Shown: positions 46,349 through 55,581, counted from the stretch's first letter. The stretch: 64,000 nt of DNA from Hyphomicrobium sp. (GCF_019753045.1 NZ_JAIELN010000020.1:62001-126000); one strand, 5' to 3'. The notes: generated from the letters alone by a model not told the origin. A program made the numbers and translations.

Positions 46349-46410
46349 GAGTTCACGCGGCTTGCTCGTAGGCGTCGAAAAAGGGATCTGACACCCGAGG
46401 CGGAACAAAC

Positions 46411-46998
46411 ATGGCGACGAATACGGATACCATCGCCCGTCTGATTGCGACAGACACGCTGATGCGAGGCGATCGCCAACTCCTTCGCAATCAGAACCCC
46501 TCGCCGCAGGAGCCGGGCAACGACGCGGCGCGTAACATCGCTCCGCCGATCTCGCACAACGACAAAACCATGGCGCCCGTATTGCTGACGTTGCTCGACG
46601 AGCAGCTCGGCGCCTCGGTCCCTCCTGACGCAACCCGGGCTGCCGCGAGGGGCGGAGACGTTCCATCCACGCCGAACCGTATTGCCGCCCGTTACGTCGA
46701 AGACGATTCGGTTTTCCGGGCGGATCTGCCGGCCAACGGAACGGCGTTGCCGCTCGGCCAAAGCTACCCGCTGACCGCCCAAACGGTATCGTCGCTCGAT
46801 CTTCAGACGTTCATGCAGCGGTTTCTGATGGGCAAGGCGGGCAGCCTTCCCGCCGATGGCAGGGGCGCCGCCAACGGCGGGCGCGGATCCAAGTCCGACG
46901 ACGCGTCGCAGCCAAACCTAGCCGCGGTCAAGTACGCCGCGATTGCTGTCGTCGCGGTGATGGCGGCGATTGCCATTGGGATCAGATTCTTCGGCTAG
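46411..46998 (+). CDS. C-tail-anchored protein of unknown function
   Basis: 195 residues. A mostly disordered, Asn/Asp/Pro/Ala-rich body with TMAPVLLTLLDEQLGAS and LDLQTFMQRFLMGKAG helices, a Gly-rich linker, then one membrane helix at the very C-terminus (YAAIAVVAVMAAIAIGIRFFG), so the protein should face the cytoplasm. It takes the place of fliJ after fliI. No family recognised; a link to the export apparatus is only positional. Confidence 0.55.
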   Translation: MATNTDTIARLIATDTLMRGDRQLLRNQNPSPQEPGNDAARNIAPPISHNDKTMAPVLLTLLDEQLGASVPPDATRAAARGGDVPSTPNRIAARYVEDDSVFRADLPANGTALPLGQSYPLTAQTVSSLDLQTFMQRFLMGKAGSLPADGRGAANGGRGSKSDDASQPNLAAVKYAAIAVVAVMAAIAIGIRFFG

Positions 46999-47009
46999 CT
47001 GGCCTTACC

Positions 47010-47753
47010 TCAGCCGGTGCTGACCCGAATATCATTTTCCCGGGATTTCTGATCGGCCCGGTGTTCCGACTTCTTGGTGTCGTCGTCATTCCCGCCTCTC
47101 GCTGACGCGGTCGACATTTGCGACAGCAGCGACAGGAGAACCTGGTCGCTGGTGAGGCTGGCGAAGGACGTGGGCGCGGAATCGATCGACGATGATGCCG
47201 TCGACTGAACCACAGGCCGTGGCGTTGCCACGACTGTTGCCGCGGAAGGCGCATCGGTAACCGCGCTCAGTACGGACGCTGCGCCGCTTGCTGCTGCGGC
47301 CATCGCTGCAAGACTTGCATTGGCGACTTGCGCGGTCGGCCCACCCTGGCCGAACCAGGCTACTTCCTGCAGCCGCCGCTGCACGAGACCGTCCAAGACG
47401 TTGCCGCCAGCCTTATTATATTGGAGGAAGAGCGAGCGCGCGGTATCGAGATCGCCACTCGCGACGGCTTGGCCAAGCCCGCTTTTCGACCAAGCGGTGC
47501 CTGCGTTGTACGTCAGAGACGTCAATGCGGCTCTGCTGCCGTCGTCGAGACCGGGCGCAAATTTATCGACGAAGTCTGCGGCCTTTTTTATCTCGTCCGA
47601 GAAGCGCCGGTCGGCCTCGGCCTGATCGATGACTTCGCCCGCGAAGCGCGCACGCGTGCCATAGCCGTTGGAGTTCTGGGCGTAATCCCAACGGGCCTTG
47701 GCTGTGTAGCCTTCGAACTGCTTTATTGCGTCAAGATAGCTTGGGTCGACCAT
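47010..47753 (-). CDS. Lysozyme-like (GH24-type) protein, candidate rod-associated muramidase
   Basis: 247 residues from ATG 47753; an earlier TTG at 47786 is possible. The N-terminal 150 residues resemble phage-type lysozyme: YLDAIKQFEGYTAKARWDY with Glu14 and Asp23 (nine apart, as in T4 lysozyme), then NGYGT, and helices ALTSLTYNAGTAW and VQRRLQEVAWF. The C-terminal 95 residues are Ala/Ser/Thr-rich. No signal peptide is visible, so export could be through the flagellar system. FlgJ here lacks a hydrolase, and this protein could supply it. Confidence 0.65.
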   Translation of the reverse strand: MVDPSYLDAIKQFEGYTAKARWDYAQNSNGYGTRARFAGEVIDQAEADRRFSDEIKKAADFVDKFAPGLDDGSRAALTSLTYNAGTAWSKSGLGQAVASGDLDTARSLFLQYNKAGGNVLDGLVQRRLQEVAWFGQGGPTAQVANASLAAMAAAASGAASVLSAVTDAPSAATVVATPRPVVQSTASSSIDSAPTSFASLTSDQVLLSLLSQMSTASARGGNDDDTKKSEHRADQKSRENDIRVSTG

Positions 47754-47820
47754 ACCCGTTGCTTTGGCATGGATACCTTGCGGCAAGCTGGTGTCGAGGG
47801 TTTTTCCTGAGGACGACGAT

Positions 47821-49053
47821 CTAGCGCCGCGACCGTGCGACGTCTCTCAGCACGCTCGCTTCGAGTTGCACCTCGTCCAACCGGTGCTTCAGCACGTCAC
47901 CGATACTGATGAGGCCGACGACCTTGCCTTCGACCACCACGGGCAAATGACGGATGCGCCGCTGGGTCATTATGCTGGCGACAGCTGCCACGCGATCGTC
48001 GGGTGCACAGGTGATGACAGAACGGGTCATCAGATTGGCGACGCGCATCTGGGGCAAGTCGATGCCGAACTCGTCGATGCCGCGCGCCAAATCTCTTTCG
48101 GAAATGATTCCCTCGAGACTGCCCTTGTTGTCGAGAACAAGCATCGCGCCAACGGATTCTTTTCTGAAGCTATGCGCCAAGGCGCGCATCGTGGCGTTTG
48201 CCTCGATGGTTTTAACTGCAGACCCCTTGGTCTTCAGAATGTCTGAGACCTTCATCTGATCGCTCCAATCAAGTCCCGTCAGCCCTTCGCATTTGCTTGC
48301 GTGCAGACGGTATATAGCCGCTAAAAGATCTTCCCGGTCCTCCGCGGTCAGCGGATCGTGCGGGTTGCGATCACGCGCCGCCAAAAGGCTCGTGAGATCG
48401 TCCACAATGACCGTGTCCTCGCTGAAGGCCGGACTTTCCCGACAGAAGGCGCTTCTGGTCGTGATGACATCGTATCCCGCCGCCTTCGCAGCCAATGTGC
48501 CGCGGCGTCCGCCTTCGATGACGAGGGCGTGTTTGGGATCGATTCCCAGCGTCGTGCGCGCTTCGGCGTAAAGCCGCTCGCACTCGCCCTTTCCGGATTT
48601 ATCGCCGGAGACGACGGCATCGAACAGCGTCCGTCCACGATCGCCGAGAAGCGTGGTGAGCAGGCGCTCGGTATCTTTGGGTTCGAGAAGCGAAACAAGG
48701 ACAAGGCGCAGCCCGTCGCTGCGCCCTGCGATGATCAAGTCGCGAATGCCGGGGCGGGGCTCGACCGCCGTCGTGGAAAGCATCTCGCCGAAGATTTTCG
48801 AAGCGCGGCGATGCATGGCCTGAATGAGGAGCGAAAAATCCTCAGTCTCGGGCTTACCGCGAAGGATGGAGCGTACGTAGTACGCCATTCGCGCCTCGCC
48901 GCCGCCAAGCTTTGCGGTGAGGGCAAATCCCTCGCGGTCGCATGACCAATCAAAGCCAGCCTCGGAAAACGTTTGTGCGAACGCTCGCCGGCGAACGTCT
49001 TCCGTTTCAGCAAGAGCACCGTCTGCTCGAATGATGATAGACCGCAGCGTCAT
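47821..49053 (-). CDS. HAD-CBS fusion protein with degenerate HAD active site
   Basis: 410 residues from ATG 49053; a TTG start at 49122 would add 23. The N-terminal CbbY/PGM-type HAD domain begins IIIRADGALAETEDVRRRAF: the nucleophile Asp of DxDGT is Arg9 and Thr is Ala13, though Asp11 remains. The fourth motif reads IEGGRRGTLAAKAAGYDV, where ED is expected. A CBS pair follows at about 265-395 (VGAMLVLDNKGSLEGIISERD, RRIRHLPVVVEGKVVGLISI). Probably a non-catalytic ligand-sensing protein. Confidence 0.8.
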   Translation of the reverse strand: MTLRSIIIRADGALAETEDVRRRAFAQTFSEAGFDWSCDREGFALTAKLGGGEARMAYYVRSILRGKPETEDFSLLIQAMHRRASKIFGEMLSTTAVEPRPGIRDLIIAGRSDGLRLVLVSLLEPKDTERLLTTLLGDRGRTLFDAVVSGDKSGKGECERLYAEARTTLGIDPKHALVIEGGRRGTLAAKAAGYDVITTRSAFCRESPAFSEDTVIVDDLTSLLAARDRNPHDPLTAEDREDLLAAIYRLHASKCEGLTGLDWSDQMKVSDILKTKGSAVKTIEANATMRALAHSFRKESVGAMLVLDNKGSLEGIISERDLARGIDEFGIDLPQMRVANLMTRSVITCAPDDRVAAVASIMTQRRIRHLPVVVEGKVVGLISIGDVLKHRLDEVQLEASVLRDVARSRR

Positions 49054-49259
49054 CTGCCAGTCGTTATCCAATCTGGATTTCAAGTATTCGAGAAAGGTAC
49101 TCCTGGTTTCGAACCGCGCCAACGCGACGTAAAGTCAGGGAGATCGGCCATTAACTCGGCCCAATTGCACCGCGGAAATATTGATCTACCGCATTGCAGT
49201 GCAACAGCGACGCGTATGCCTCGCCGGTTGCTCAGAGGGCTCTCGGTTAGCTTAACTCG

Positions 49260-50228
49260 TTAAGCTCGGAGATCTTCGTCCAGCCACGGCATGGCGCTTC
49301 GGAGCGGAGCAAGGGTGGATGCTTCGAGCGACGACTTGCAGGCCTTGGTCAAGTCGCGGGGAAGGGTCCCGAGTTCATGCCGTCGGCTCACTAGCGTTAA
49401 GGTCCGTTTAAGTGTTGGACCGGGCAACGGGACGGTCCGAACATCGCCGTTATCGAGGTCTGCTTCGGCGAGACATATCGGCGTCGTTATCGCGAAGCCT
49501 TTGCCTCGCGCGACCATGTCGCTCACGCCAAACGGCGTATCGAATTCAAGACCTTGCGGGAAGTCGATATTGAGACGACGGAGATGGCGCTCGATATCGA
49601 TGCCGGTCTTCGAACGGGCGCTGTAGCGAATAAAGGGCAGCTTCTCCGCGCAGGCCTCGAGGTCTGCCACGGAGCGCGGGATTTTGTGCCTCGGCGGCAG
49701 CACAAGAATGTAGGGCTCGGTAACGATCTCATGACGGTCGAACCCTTCGACGTCGCTCATATCGTCGACGCCGATGAAAAGGTCGAGGTTTCGCGTCAGC
49801 AGCGCGCCGGCGTGCGCAGACGTCAGTCCGGATTGCACAGACACGTGATCGGCGTGGGTGACGAGAAACGACGCAAGCGGCCCGGTTAGCGCCCGCGACA
49901 GACTGTCAACCAATCCGGCGCGGATCAGCGCAAGGCGGCCGCGTGACGTATGCCGAATTGCCGTCGCAATCTGCCGGGCCTCGGAGACCAGGGCGGACGC
50001 GCGCTGGCGCATCAATTCGCCGGCAGGGGTCAGCGCGAGGGGGCGGACACTGCGGGCGAACAGCTTGACGCCGATCCTCTGCTCGAGATCGGCGACGGCT
50101 TGAGAGATCGCCGGTTGCGTCATCGCGAGGCTCTTGGCGGCAAGCGCCATCGAGCGCGCCTCGCAAACACCGAGAAACGCTTCGAGGACGTGAAGATCGA
50201 AAGGGAGCCGGGCCGGGCGTGTCGTCAT
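49260..50228 (-). CDS. LysR-family regulator, divergent from mgdA
   Basis: 322 residues. The N-terminal winged helix has VLEAFLGVCEARSMALAAKS and MTQPAISQAVADLEQRIGVK; the C-terminal part is a periplasmic-binding-protein-like effector domain. LysR regulators commonly control the divergent neighbour, here the mgd operon, and their own gene. An inverted repeat with LysR-type spacing lies 11 bases upstream (50239-50255). The effector could be methylamine, NMG or a related metabolite; this is inference. Confidence 0.88.
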   Translation of the reverse strand: MTTRPARLPFDLHVLEAFLGVCEARSMALAAKSLAMTQPAISQAVADLEQRIGVKLFARSVRPLALTPAGELMRQRASALVSEARQIATAIRHTSRGRLALIRAGLVDSLSRALTGPLASFLVTHADHVSVQSGLTSAHAGALLTRNLDLFIGVDDMSDVEGFDRHEIVTEPYILVLPPRHKIPRSVADLEACAEKLPFIRYSARSKTGIDIERHLRRLNIDFPQGLEFDTPFGVSDMVARGKGFAITTPICLAEADLDNGDVRTVPLPGPTLKRTLTLVSRRHELGTLPRDLTKACKSSLEASTLAPLRSAMPWLDEDLRA

Positions 50229-50238
50229 AGCCGCGCAC

Positions 50239-50255
50239 TATAAGTATTTCTTATA
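50239..50255. promoter_or_regulatory. LysR-type operator between the LysR gene and mgdA
   Basis: TATAAG-N5-CTTATA, a perfect 6+6 inverted repeat matching the T-N11-A layout of LysR sites. A further half-site TATAAG lies 40 bases away at 50279-50284, a spacing that fits looping or a second activation site. Set in the 117-base gap between two divergent genes, so it probably controls both. Confidence 0.6.
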
Positions 50256-50345
50256 TTATCGTCAATTACGTGCCGATATATAAGCATGAACGTTGATACA
50301 CGGCGGGCTGGACTCTCTGGCGCGCGTGAAAAATCAGAGCATCTC

Positions 50346-51608
50346 ATGCCGCGCTCAGATCGCTATTCCATCTTTTCGGTTTTTCTCGAGGGGCTTCGTG
50401 GGCAGACCGGTTGGGGTCCTGCCTGGCGTAAGGCTTCTCCCAAACCCAGCTACGACGTCGTCATCGTCGGCGGTGGCGGGCATGGCCTCGCGACGGCTTA
50501 TTACCTCGCAAAGAGATACGGGCTGACCAACGTCGCGGTCGTCGAAAAGGGCTGGATCGGTTCCGGCAACGTCGGCCGCAACACGACGATCGTTCGCTCC
50601 AATTATCTCCTGCCGGGCAACATCCCATTCTACGAAACGAGCATGAAGCTCTGGGAGGGCCTGGAGCAGGACCTGAACTACAATGCGATGGTCTCGCAGC
50701 GTGGCGTCCTCAATCTTTATCATTCGGATGCACAGCGCGACGCTTATGCGCGACGCGGGAATGCGATGCGCCTTCACGGCATCGATGCCGAACTGCTCGA
50801 TCGCGAAGCGGTTCGCTCCATGTATCCGTGGCTGAACTACGATAGCGCCCGCTTCCCAATCCAGGGCGGCCTCCTGCAGCGCCGCGGTGGAACGGTGCGC
50901 CATGATGCTGTGGCTTGGGGTTATGCTCGAGGCGCGGACCGGCTCGGCGTCGATATCATCGAGAACGCCGAAGTTACCGGCTTCCGCTTGGACAACGGCA
51001 AAATCACCGGCGTTGAGACGACGCGCGGCTTCATCGGCGCCAAGAAAGTTGGACTGGCCGTTGCTGGCAATTCCTCGCGCGTCGCGGCGATGGCCGGTTT
51101 GACGCTGCCGATCGAAAGTCATGTTTTGCAAGCCTTCGTCTCCGAAGGCATCAAGCCCTTGATCGACGGCGTCGTGACGTTTGGCGCCGGACACTTCTAC
51201 GTCAGCCAATCGGACAAGGGCGGCCTTGTCTTCGGTGGCGACATCGACGGTTACAATACCTACGCGCAGCGGGGTAACCTTCCGGTCGTCGAGGATGTCC
51301 TCGAAGGCGGGATGGCGCTGATGCCGCGTATCGGCCGGGTGCGCCTGCTGCGCTCCTGGGGCGGCATCATGGACATGAGCATGGATGGCTCGCCGATCAT
51401 CGATCGGACGCCGACACAGGGACTCTATTTCAACGGCGGCTGGTGTTACGGCGGCTTCAAAGCAACGCCTGCTTCGGGCTTGTGCTTCGCGCACCTTATT
51501 GCCCGCGACGAACCACACGAGGTAGCGCGAGCCTATCGTCTCGATCGCTTCCGCACTGGTCACATGATCGATGAGAAGGGCATGGGCAATCAGCCCAACC
51601 TGCACTGA
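50346..51608 (+). CDS. mgdA: N-methylglutamate dehydrogenase subunit A (SoxB-like)
   Basis: 420 residues from ATG 50346; the family begins RYSIFSVFLEGLRGQTGWGP, so the 20 residues from 50286 look non-native. FAD-binding GxGxxG in YDVVIVGGGGHGLATAYYLA and the C-terminal GWCYGGFKATPASG are as in sarcosine oxidase beta. It forms the amine-oxidising core of the enzyme that turns NMG to glutamate plus a C1 unit. The mgsABC-gmaS neighbours make NMG the likely substrate rather than sarcosine. Confidence 0.9.
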   Translation: MPRSDRYSIFSVFLEGLRGQTGWGPAWRKASPKPSYDVVIVGGGGHGLATAYYLAKRYGLTNVAVVEKGWIGSGNVGRNTTIVRSNYLLPGNIPFYETSMKLWEGLEQDLNYNAMVSQRGVLNLYHSDAQRDAYARRGNAMRLHGIDAELLDREAVRSMYPWLNYDSARFPIQGGLLQRRGGTVRHDAVAWGYARGADRLGVDIIENAEVTGFRLDNGKITGVETTRGFIGAKKVGLAVAGNSSRVAAMAGLTLPIESHVLQAFVSEGIKPLIDGVVTFGAGHFYVSQSDKGGLVFGGDIDGYNTYAQRGNLPVVEDVLEGGMALMPRIGRVRLLRSWGGIMDMSMDGSPIIDRTPTQGLYFNGGWCYGGFKATPASGLCFAHLIARDEPHEVARAYRLDRFRTGHMIDEKGMGNQPNLH

Positions 51609-51620
51609 AGGCGAGCCAAC

Positions 51621-51914
51621 ATGCGCATCCATTGCCCACATTGCGGCGAACGCAGCCTCGACGAATTCTCCTATCTCGGAGATGCTGTCGTGCGCCCCGA
51701 TCCCGCGTCGCCGAACGCTCAAGAAGCATTTTACACCTACGGGTATGAGCGATCCAACGTCGCCGGCCCGATGCAGGAGCTCTGGTATCACGCCGCGGGA
51801 TGCCACGCTTGGCTCGTCGTCACGCGCGACACACGCACTCACGAAATTCTTGAAGTCAAATCCGCTCACGAGGTCGCCCTCGCGCGGCAGAAAGTTGCGG
51901 GCACGGCGCAATGA
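51621..51914 (+). CDS. mgdB: N-methylglutamate dehydrogenase subunit B (SoxD-like)
   Basis: 97 residues with the zinc-site cysteines of sarcosine oxidase delta: HCPHCGERSLDEFSYLGDA and a later HAAGCHAW. The small subunit stabilises the large ones. It lies 12 bases after mgdA and its stop overlaps the mgdC start (ATGA). Confidence 0.93.
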   Translation: MRIHCPHCGERSLDEFSYLGDAVVRPDPASPNAQEAFYTYGYERSNVAGPMQELWYHAAGCHAWLVVTRDTRTHEILEVKSAHEVALARQKVAGTAQ

Positions 51915-54898
51915 CACAATCGGCTCAAACTTCACGTCTCAATAATCGCGGACTGATCGACCGTTCTCAGCTCCTCGATTTTACGTTCGACGGCGTTCCC
52001 TACACGGGTTACGCAGGCGATACACTCGCTTCCGCGTTGCTCGCGAACGGCGTTCGTCTGGTCGGCCGCTCGTTCAAATATCACCGTCCGCGGGGCATCC
52101 TCACCGCCGGATCGGAGGAGCCCAACGCGCTCGTCGAGCTTCGTTCGGGAGCGCGTCGTGAGCCCAACACGAGAGCGACCGTTGCTGAACTTTTCGGTGG
52201 CCTCGAAGCGAAGAGCCAGAACCGCTTTCCGTCGCTGTCGCTTGATCTTCTCGCCATCAACGGACTTGTGTCGCCGTTTCTCTCGGCGGGCTTCTACTAC
52301 AAGACGTTCATGTGGCCAGCCGCCTTCTGGGAGAAGCTCTATGAGCCTATGATCCGGCGTGCGGCGGGCCTTGGCCGCGCTGCACCGGAACAAGATCCCG
52401 ACAGCTACGATAAGGCCACCGCGTACTGCGATGTGCTTGTCGTCGGTTCGGGCCCGTCGGGATTGATGGCGGCGCTTTCGGCCGCGCGAGCAGGGGCACG
52501 GGTCATTCTGGCTGACGAAAGCTTTGCTTTCGGCGGAAGACTGCTCAGCGACGCTCGAACTGTCGACGGCAAAAGCGGCGCGGACTGGGTCGCGTCCGTC
52601 ATCGCCGAATTGAAGTCTTTCCCCGGCGTCAAATTGATGTCGCGAACGACTGTCTTCGGCGCTTACGACACGGGAACTTTCGGAGCCGTTGAACGCGTCG
52701 CCGATCACGTCGCCATTCCTGCAGCAGGCGTGCCGCGCCAACGGCTTTGGCGCATCGTCGCGAAGCATTCCGTCATCGCTCAGGGCGCAGGGGAACGTCC
52801 GATCGTATTCGGAAACAACGATCGCCCGGGCGTCATGCTCGCGAGCGCAGTGCGCACCTACATCAACCGGTTTGGCGTGGCGCCCGGCGGAACGGCCGTC
52901 GTGTTCTCGAATAACGACGAAGCCGCGAGCACGATCCAAGATCTTGTGAGCGCCGGCGTTACGGTCGCGGGTCTCGTCGACACGCGGACTTCGCTGCCGC
53001 CTGCAATCAAATCGCTGGCGCGTAAGCACGGAATTCGCGTCTTCGAGGGTGCCGTCGTTGCCGATGCGCTCGGAGGTTCTCGCGTTACCGGTGCGCGCAT
53101 CATCGCTTCATATGGCGCGCCACAAACCGTTGCGTGCGATCTCATTGCCGTCTCCGGCGGTTTCAACCCCAATCTTCAAGTCACGACACATCAAGGCAGC
53201 CGTCCGCAGTGGCGGGATGACTTGGCCGCTTTCGTGCCCGGCGCATTGCCGAAGGGAATGGCCGTTTCGGGCTCTGCAAAGGGCACCTATGGCCTCGCTT
53301 CCTGCCTCAAGGAAGGTGCGCAGGTCGGTGCGGCAGCCGCCGCCGCTGGCGGATTTGTAGCAACGGCTGCAGCTATTCCCACCGCCGACGACGAGCCAGC
53401 CGAGGTCTCTGCCTTCTGGCACGTCGATAGTTCGAAGCATAAGGCGTTCGTCGACCAGCAGAACGACGTTACGGCGGCCGACGTTCGCTTGGCGGAGCGC
53501 GAGGGTTTCCAATCCGTCGAGCATTTGAAGCGCTATACGACGCTCGGCATGGCGACCGATCAGGGCAAGACTTCAAACATCAACGGACTTGCCATGCTGG
53601 CGGCGTTGACGGGCAAGACCATTCCGGCAACCGGCGTAACGGCGGCGCGTCCGCCATACACACCGGTGGCGCTCGGAGCCCTTGCCGGCGAACATCGCGA
53701 CAAGCATTTCAAGCCGACACGTCTCACGCCGTCGCACGATTGGGCAAAAGAGAGAGGCGCTGTCTTCATCGAGACGGGCCTATGGCTCAGGGCGCAGTAT
53801 TTCCCGAAGCCCGGCGAAACCGATTGGCTCACCACGGTCTGCCGGGAAGTGAGCACGGTCAGAAATTCCGTCGGCGTCTGCGATGTCTCGACGCTCGGTA
53901 AGATCGAAATACACGGCACCGACGCCGGCAAGTTCCTGGATCGTGTCTACATCAACATGATGAGCACGCTTGGCGTCGGAAAAGCTCGCTATGGCATGAT
54001 GCTGCGCGAAGACGGCATCGCGATGGACGACGGAACAGCGGCGCGCTTCGCCGACGACCACTACTTCATCACGACGACCACGGCGAACGCCATCAAGGTT
54101 CTGCAGCATCTCGAATTCTGCCGCCAATGGCATTGGCCCGATCTCGACGTGCAGATCGTCCCGGTTAGCGATCAGTGGGCGCAGTATTCCGTTGCCGGTC
54201 CCCGCGCCCGCGATCTTCTCGCGAAGATCGTCGATGCTCCATTCGATATTTCGAACGCCGCATTCCCGTACATGGCGGTGGCCGAGCTCACCGTGCTCGG
54301 CGGCATCAAGGCCAGGCTCTATCGCCTCTCGTTTTCGGGCGAAATGGCATACGAAATCGGCGTTCCTGCACGGCACGGCGATCTCTTGATGCGGACGCTG
54401 ATGTCGAAGGGCGAAGAATTCGGCGTTACGCCCTACGGAACAGAAGCACTTGGCGTCATGCGCATCGAGAAGGGCCACGTCGCGGGTCCCGAGCTCAACG
54501 GAACAACGACCTGTGCGGATCTCGGTCTCGGCAAGATGGCATCGACGAAGAAGGACTTTGTCGGCCGCATTCTTTCGCAACGGCCGGGCCTCGCCGATCC
54601 TAACCGGCCGCGCGTCGTCGGCTTCAAGCCTGTCGACAAATCGGCACGACTGAGAGGCGGAGCGCATTTCATCGCCAAGGACGCCGAGCCTGTCGCCAAG
54701 AACGATCTCGGCTTCATGACGTCGGTCGCGTTCTCTCCCTCACTCGGCCACTGGGTTGGCCTGGGGTTCCTGGCGGGTGCCGAATCGCGAATGGGCGAGA
54801 TTTTGAGGGCAGTCGATCCGGTCCGGAATAGCGACATCCTCGTCGAAGTGGTCTCGCCAGTATTTTATGATGGTGAAGGAGCGCGCCTGCGTGTCTGA
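51911..54898 (+). CDS. mgdC: N-methylglutamate dehydrogenase subunit C (SoxA-like)
   Basis: 995 residues. An N-terminal ferredoxin-like domain (FDGVPYTGYAGDTLASALLA, YHRPRGILTAG) is followed by an NAD-binding domain with VLVVGSGPSGLMAALSAARA at about 175-195. The C-terminal half (from about 620) is GcvT-like and should bind tetrahydrofolate and take the C1 unit as 5,10-methylene-THF (GKIEIHGTDAGKFLDRVYIN, GMMLREDGIAMDDGT). Length equals that of sarcosine oxidase alpha. Confidence 0.95.
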   Translation: MTQSAQTSRLNNRGLIDRSQLLDFTFDGVPYTGYAGDTLASALLANGVRLVGRSFKYHRPRGILTAGSEEPNALVELRSGARREPNTRATVAELFGGLEAKSQNRFPSLSLDLLAINGLVSPFLSAGFYYKTFMWPAAFWEKLYEPMIRRAAGLGRAAPEQDPDSYDKATAYCDVLVVGSGPSGLMAALSAARAGARVILADESFAFGGRLLSDARTVDGKSGADWVASVIAELKSFPGVKLMSRTTVFGAYDTGTFGAVERVADHVAIPAAGVPRQRLWRIVAKHSVIAQGAGERPIVFGNNDRPGVMLASAVRTYINRFGVAPGGTAVVFSNNDEAASTIQDLVSAGVTVAGLVDTRTSLPPAIKSLARKHGIRVFEGAVVADALGGSRVTGARIIASYGAPQTVACDLIAVSGGFNPNLQVTTHQGSRPQWRDDLAAFVPGALPKGMAVSGSAKGTYGLASCLKEGAQVGAAAAAAGGFVATAAAIPTADDEPAEVSAFWHVDSSKHKAFVDQQNDVTAADVRLAEREGFQSVEHLKRYTTLGMATDQGKTSNINGLAMLAALTGKTIPATGVTAARPPYTPVALGALAGEHRDKHFKPTRLTPSHDWAKERGAVFIETGLWLRAQYFPKPGETDWLTTVCREVSTVRNSVGVCDVSTLGKIEIHGTDAGKFLDRVYINMMSTLGVGKARYGMMLREDGIAMDDGTAARFADDHYFITTTTANAIKVLQHLEFCRQWHWPDLDVQIVPVSDQWAQYSVAGPRARDLLAKIVDAPFDISNAAFPYMAVAELTVLGGIKARLYRLSFSGEMAYEIGVPARHGDLLMRTLMSKGEEFGVTPYGTEALGVMRIEKGHVAGPELNGTTTCADLGLGKMASTKKDFVGRILSQRPGLADPNRPRVVGFKPVDKSARLRGGAHFIAKDAEPVAKNDLGFMTSVAFSPSLGHWVGLGFLAGAESRMGEILRAVDPVRNSDILVEVVSPVFYDGEGARLRV

Positions 54899-55424
54899 GC
54901 TAGCCAACGATATCAAAAAAGCCAGCCTCGAAGCTTCCGAGCGGACAGGCCTCACCGTCACCCATGTCGCCGCCCGGCGAGGCGCTCGCGCTTCATTGGA
55001 CGACGTCGCTCGCGCGGCCTTCGGAGTTTCTCTCCCGTCGTCGCCGAAAGCGGTCGAAGCCCGAGGCGCGCTGATCGTCTGGACGGGTCCGGATCAATGG
55101 CTCATCGTTCAAAAAGACGAAACCGGTCGTGACCACTACGCCGAACTTGCAAAGACATTCAATGGATTGGCTTCGCTCGTCGACGTTACGGACAGCCGTA
55201 CGATTTTTCGAATTGCCGCATCGCGCCCGTCCGAAACGCTTTTGAGAAACATGGGAATTGATTTCCACGAGAACAGCTTCCAGCCGGGAGACGTTGCAAT
55301 CACGCACGTCTCACATCTTGGTGTAATCGTCTGGCGGCTTCCGGATGGTACAGCGTACGATTTCGCCTGTGCCCGCACGTATTCAAGGGAATTTGCAGAT
55401 TGGCTTCGCAAAGCGAGCGCCTAA
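54891..55424 (+). CDS. mgdD: N-methylglutamate dehydrogenase subunit D (SoxG-like)
   Basis: 177 residues from GTG 54891, which has GGAG 9 bases upstream and overlaps the mgdC stop by 8 bases; the ATG at 54867 lies further inside mgdC. Features of sarcosine oxidase gamma: ALIVWTGPDQWLIV, SLVDVTDSRTIFRIAA, DFHENSFQPGDVAITHVSHL. It closes the four-gene mgd operon. The next gene lies 157 bases on. Confidence 0.92.
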   Translation: MSELANDIKKASLEASERTGLTVTHVAARRGARASLDDVARAAFGVSLPSSPKAVEARGALIVWTGPDQWLIVQKDETGRDHYAELAKTFNGLASLVDVTDSRTIFRIAASRPSETLLRNMGIDFHENSFQPGDVAITHVSHLGVIVWRLPDGTAYDFACARTYSREFADWLRKASA

Positions 55425-55581
55425 TACGATAGCCATTGTTCAATAGCGGGGCTTTTTCTGGCCCTGCGTCCTTCCGGCAATAGACAATTTCCGTTCGGGT
55501 AGTGGAATAATCACTCCCGACGTGCGAACTTATTTTTTTCCAATAATGATTTGAGCCGCCGTTACCGGCGGAAGGTCGTTC

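Noticed and set aside
50355-51935. 526-codon open frame opposite mgdA and mgdB
   Set aside because: Antisense shadow caused by GC-rich third positions; the sense strand encodes clear SoxB/SoxD-like proteins.
50346-55424. Ordinary sarcosine oxidase operon
   Set aside because: Subunit order and architecture also fit, but mgsABC and gmaS directly downstream point to N-methylglutamate dehydrogenase; no glyA or sarcosine-specific gene is seen.
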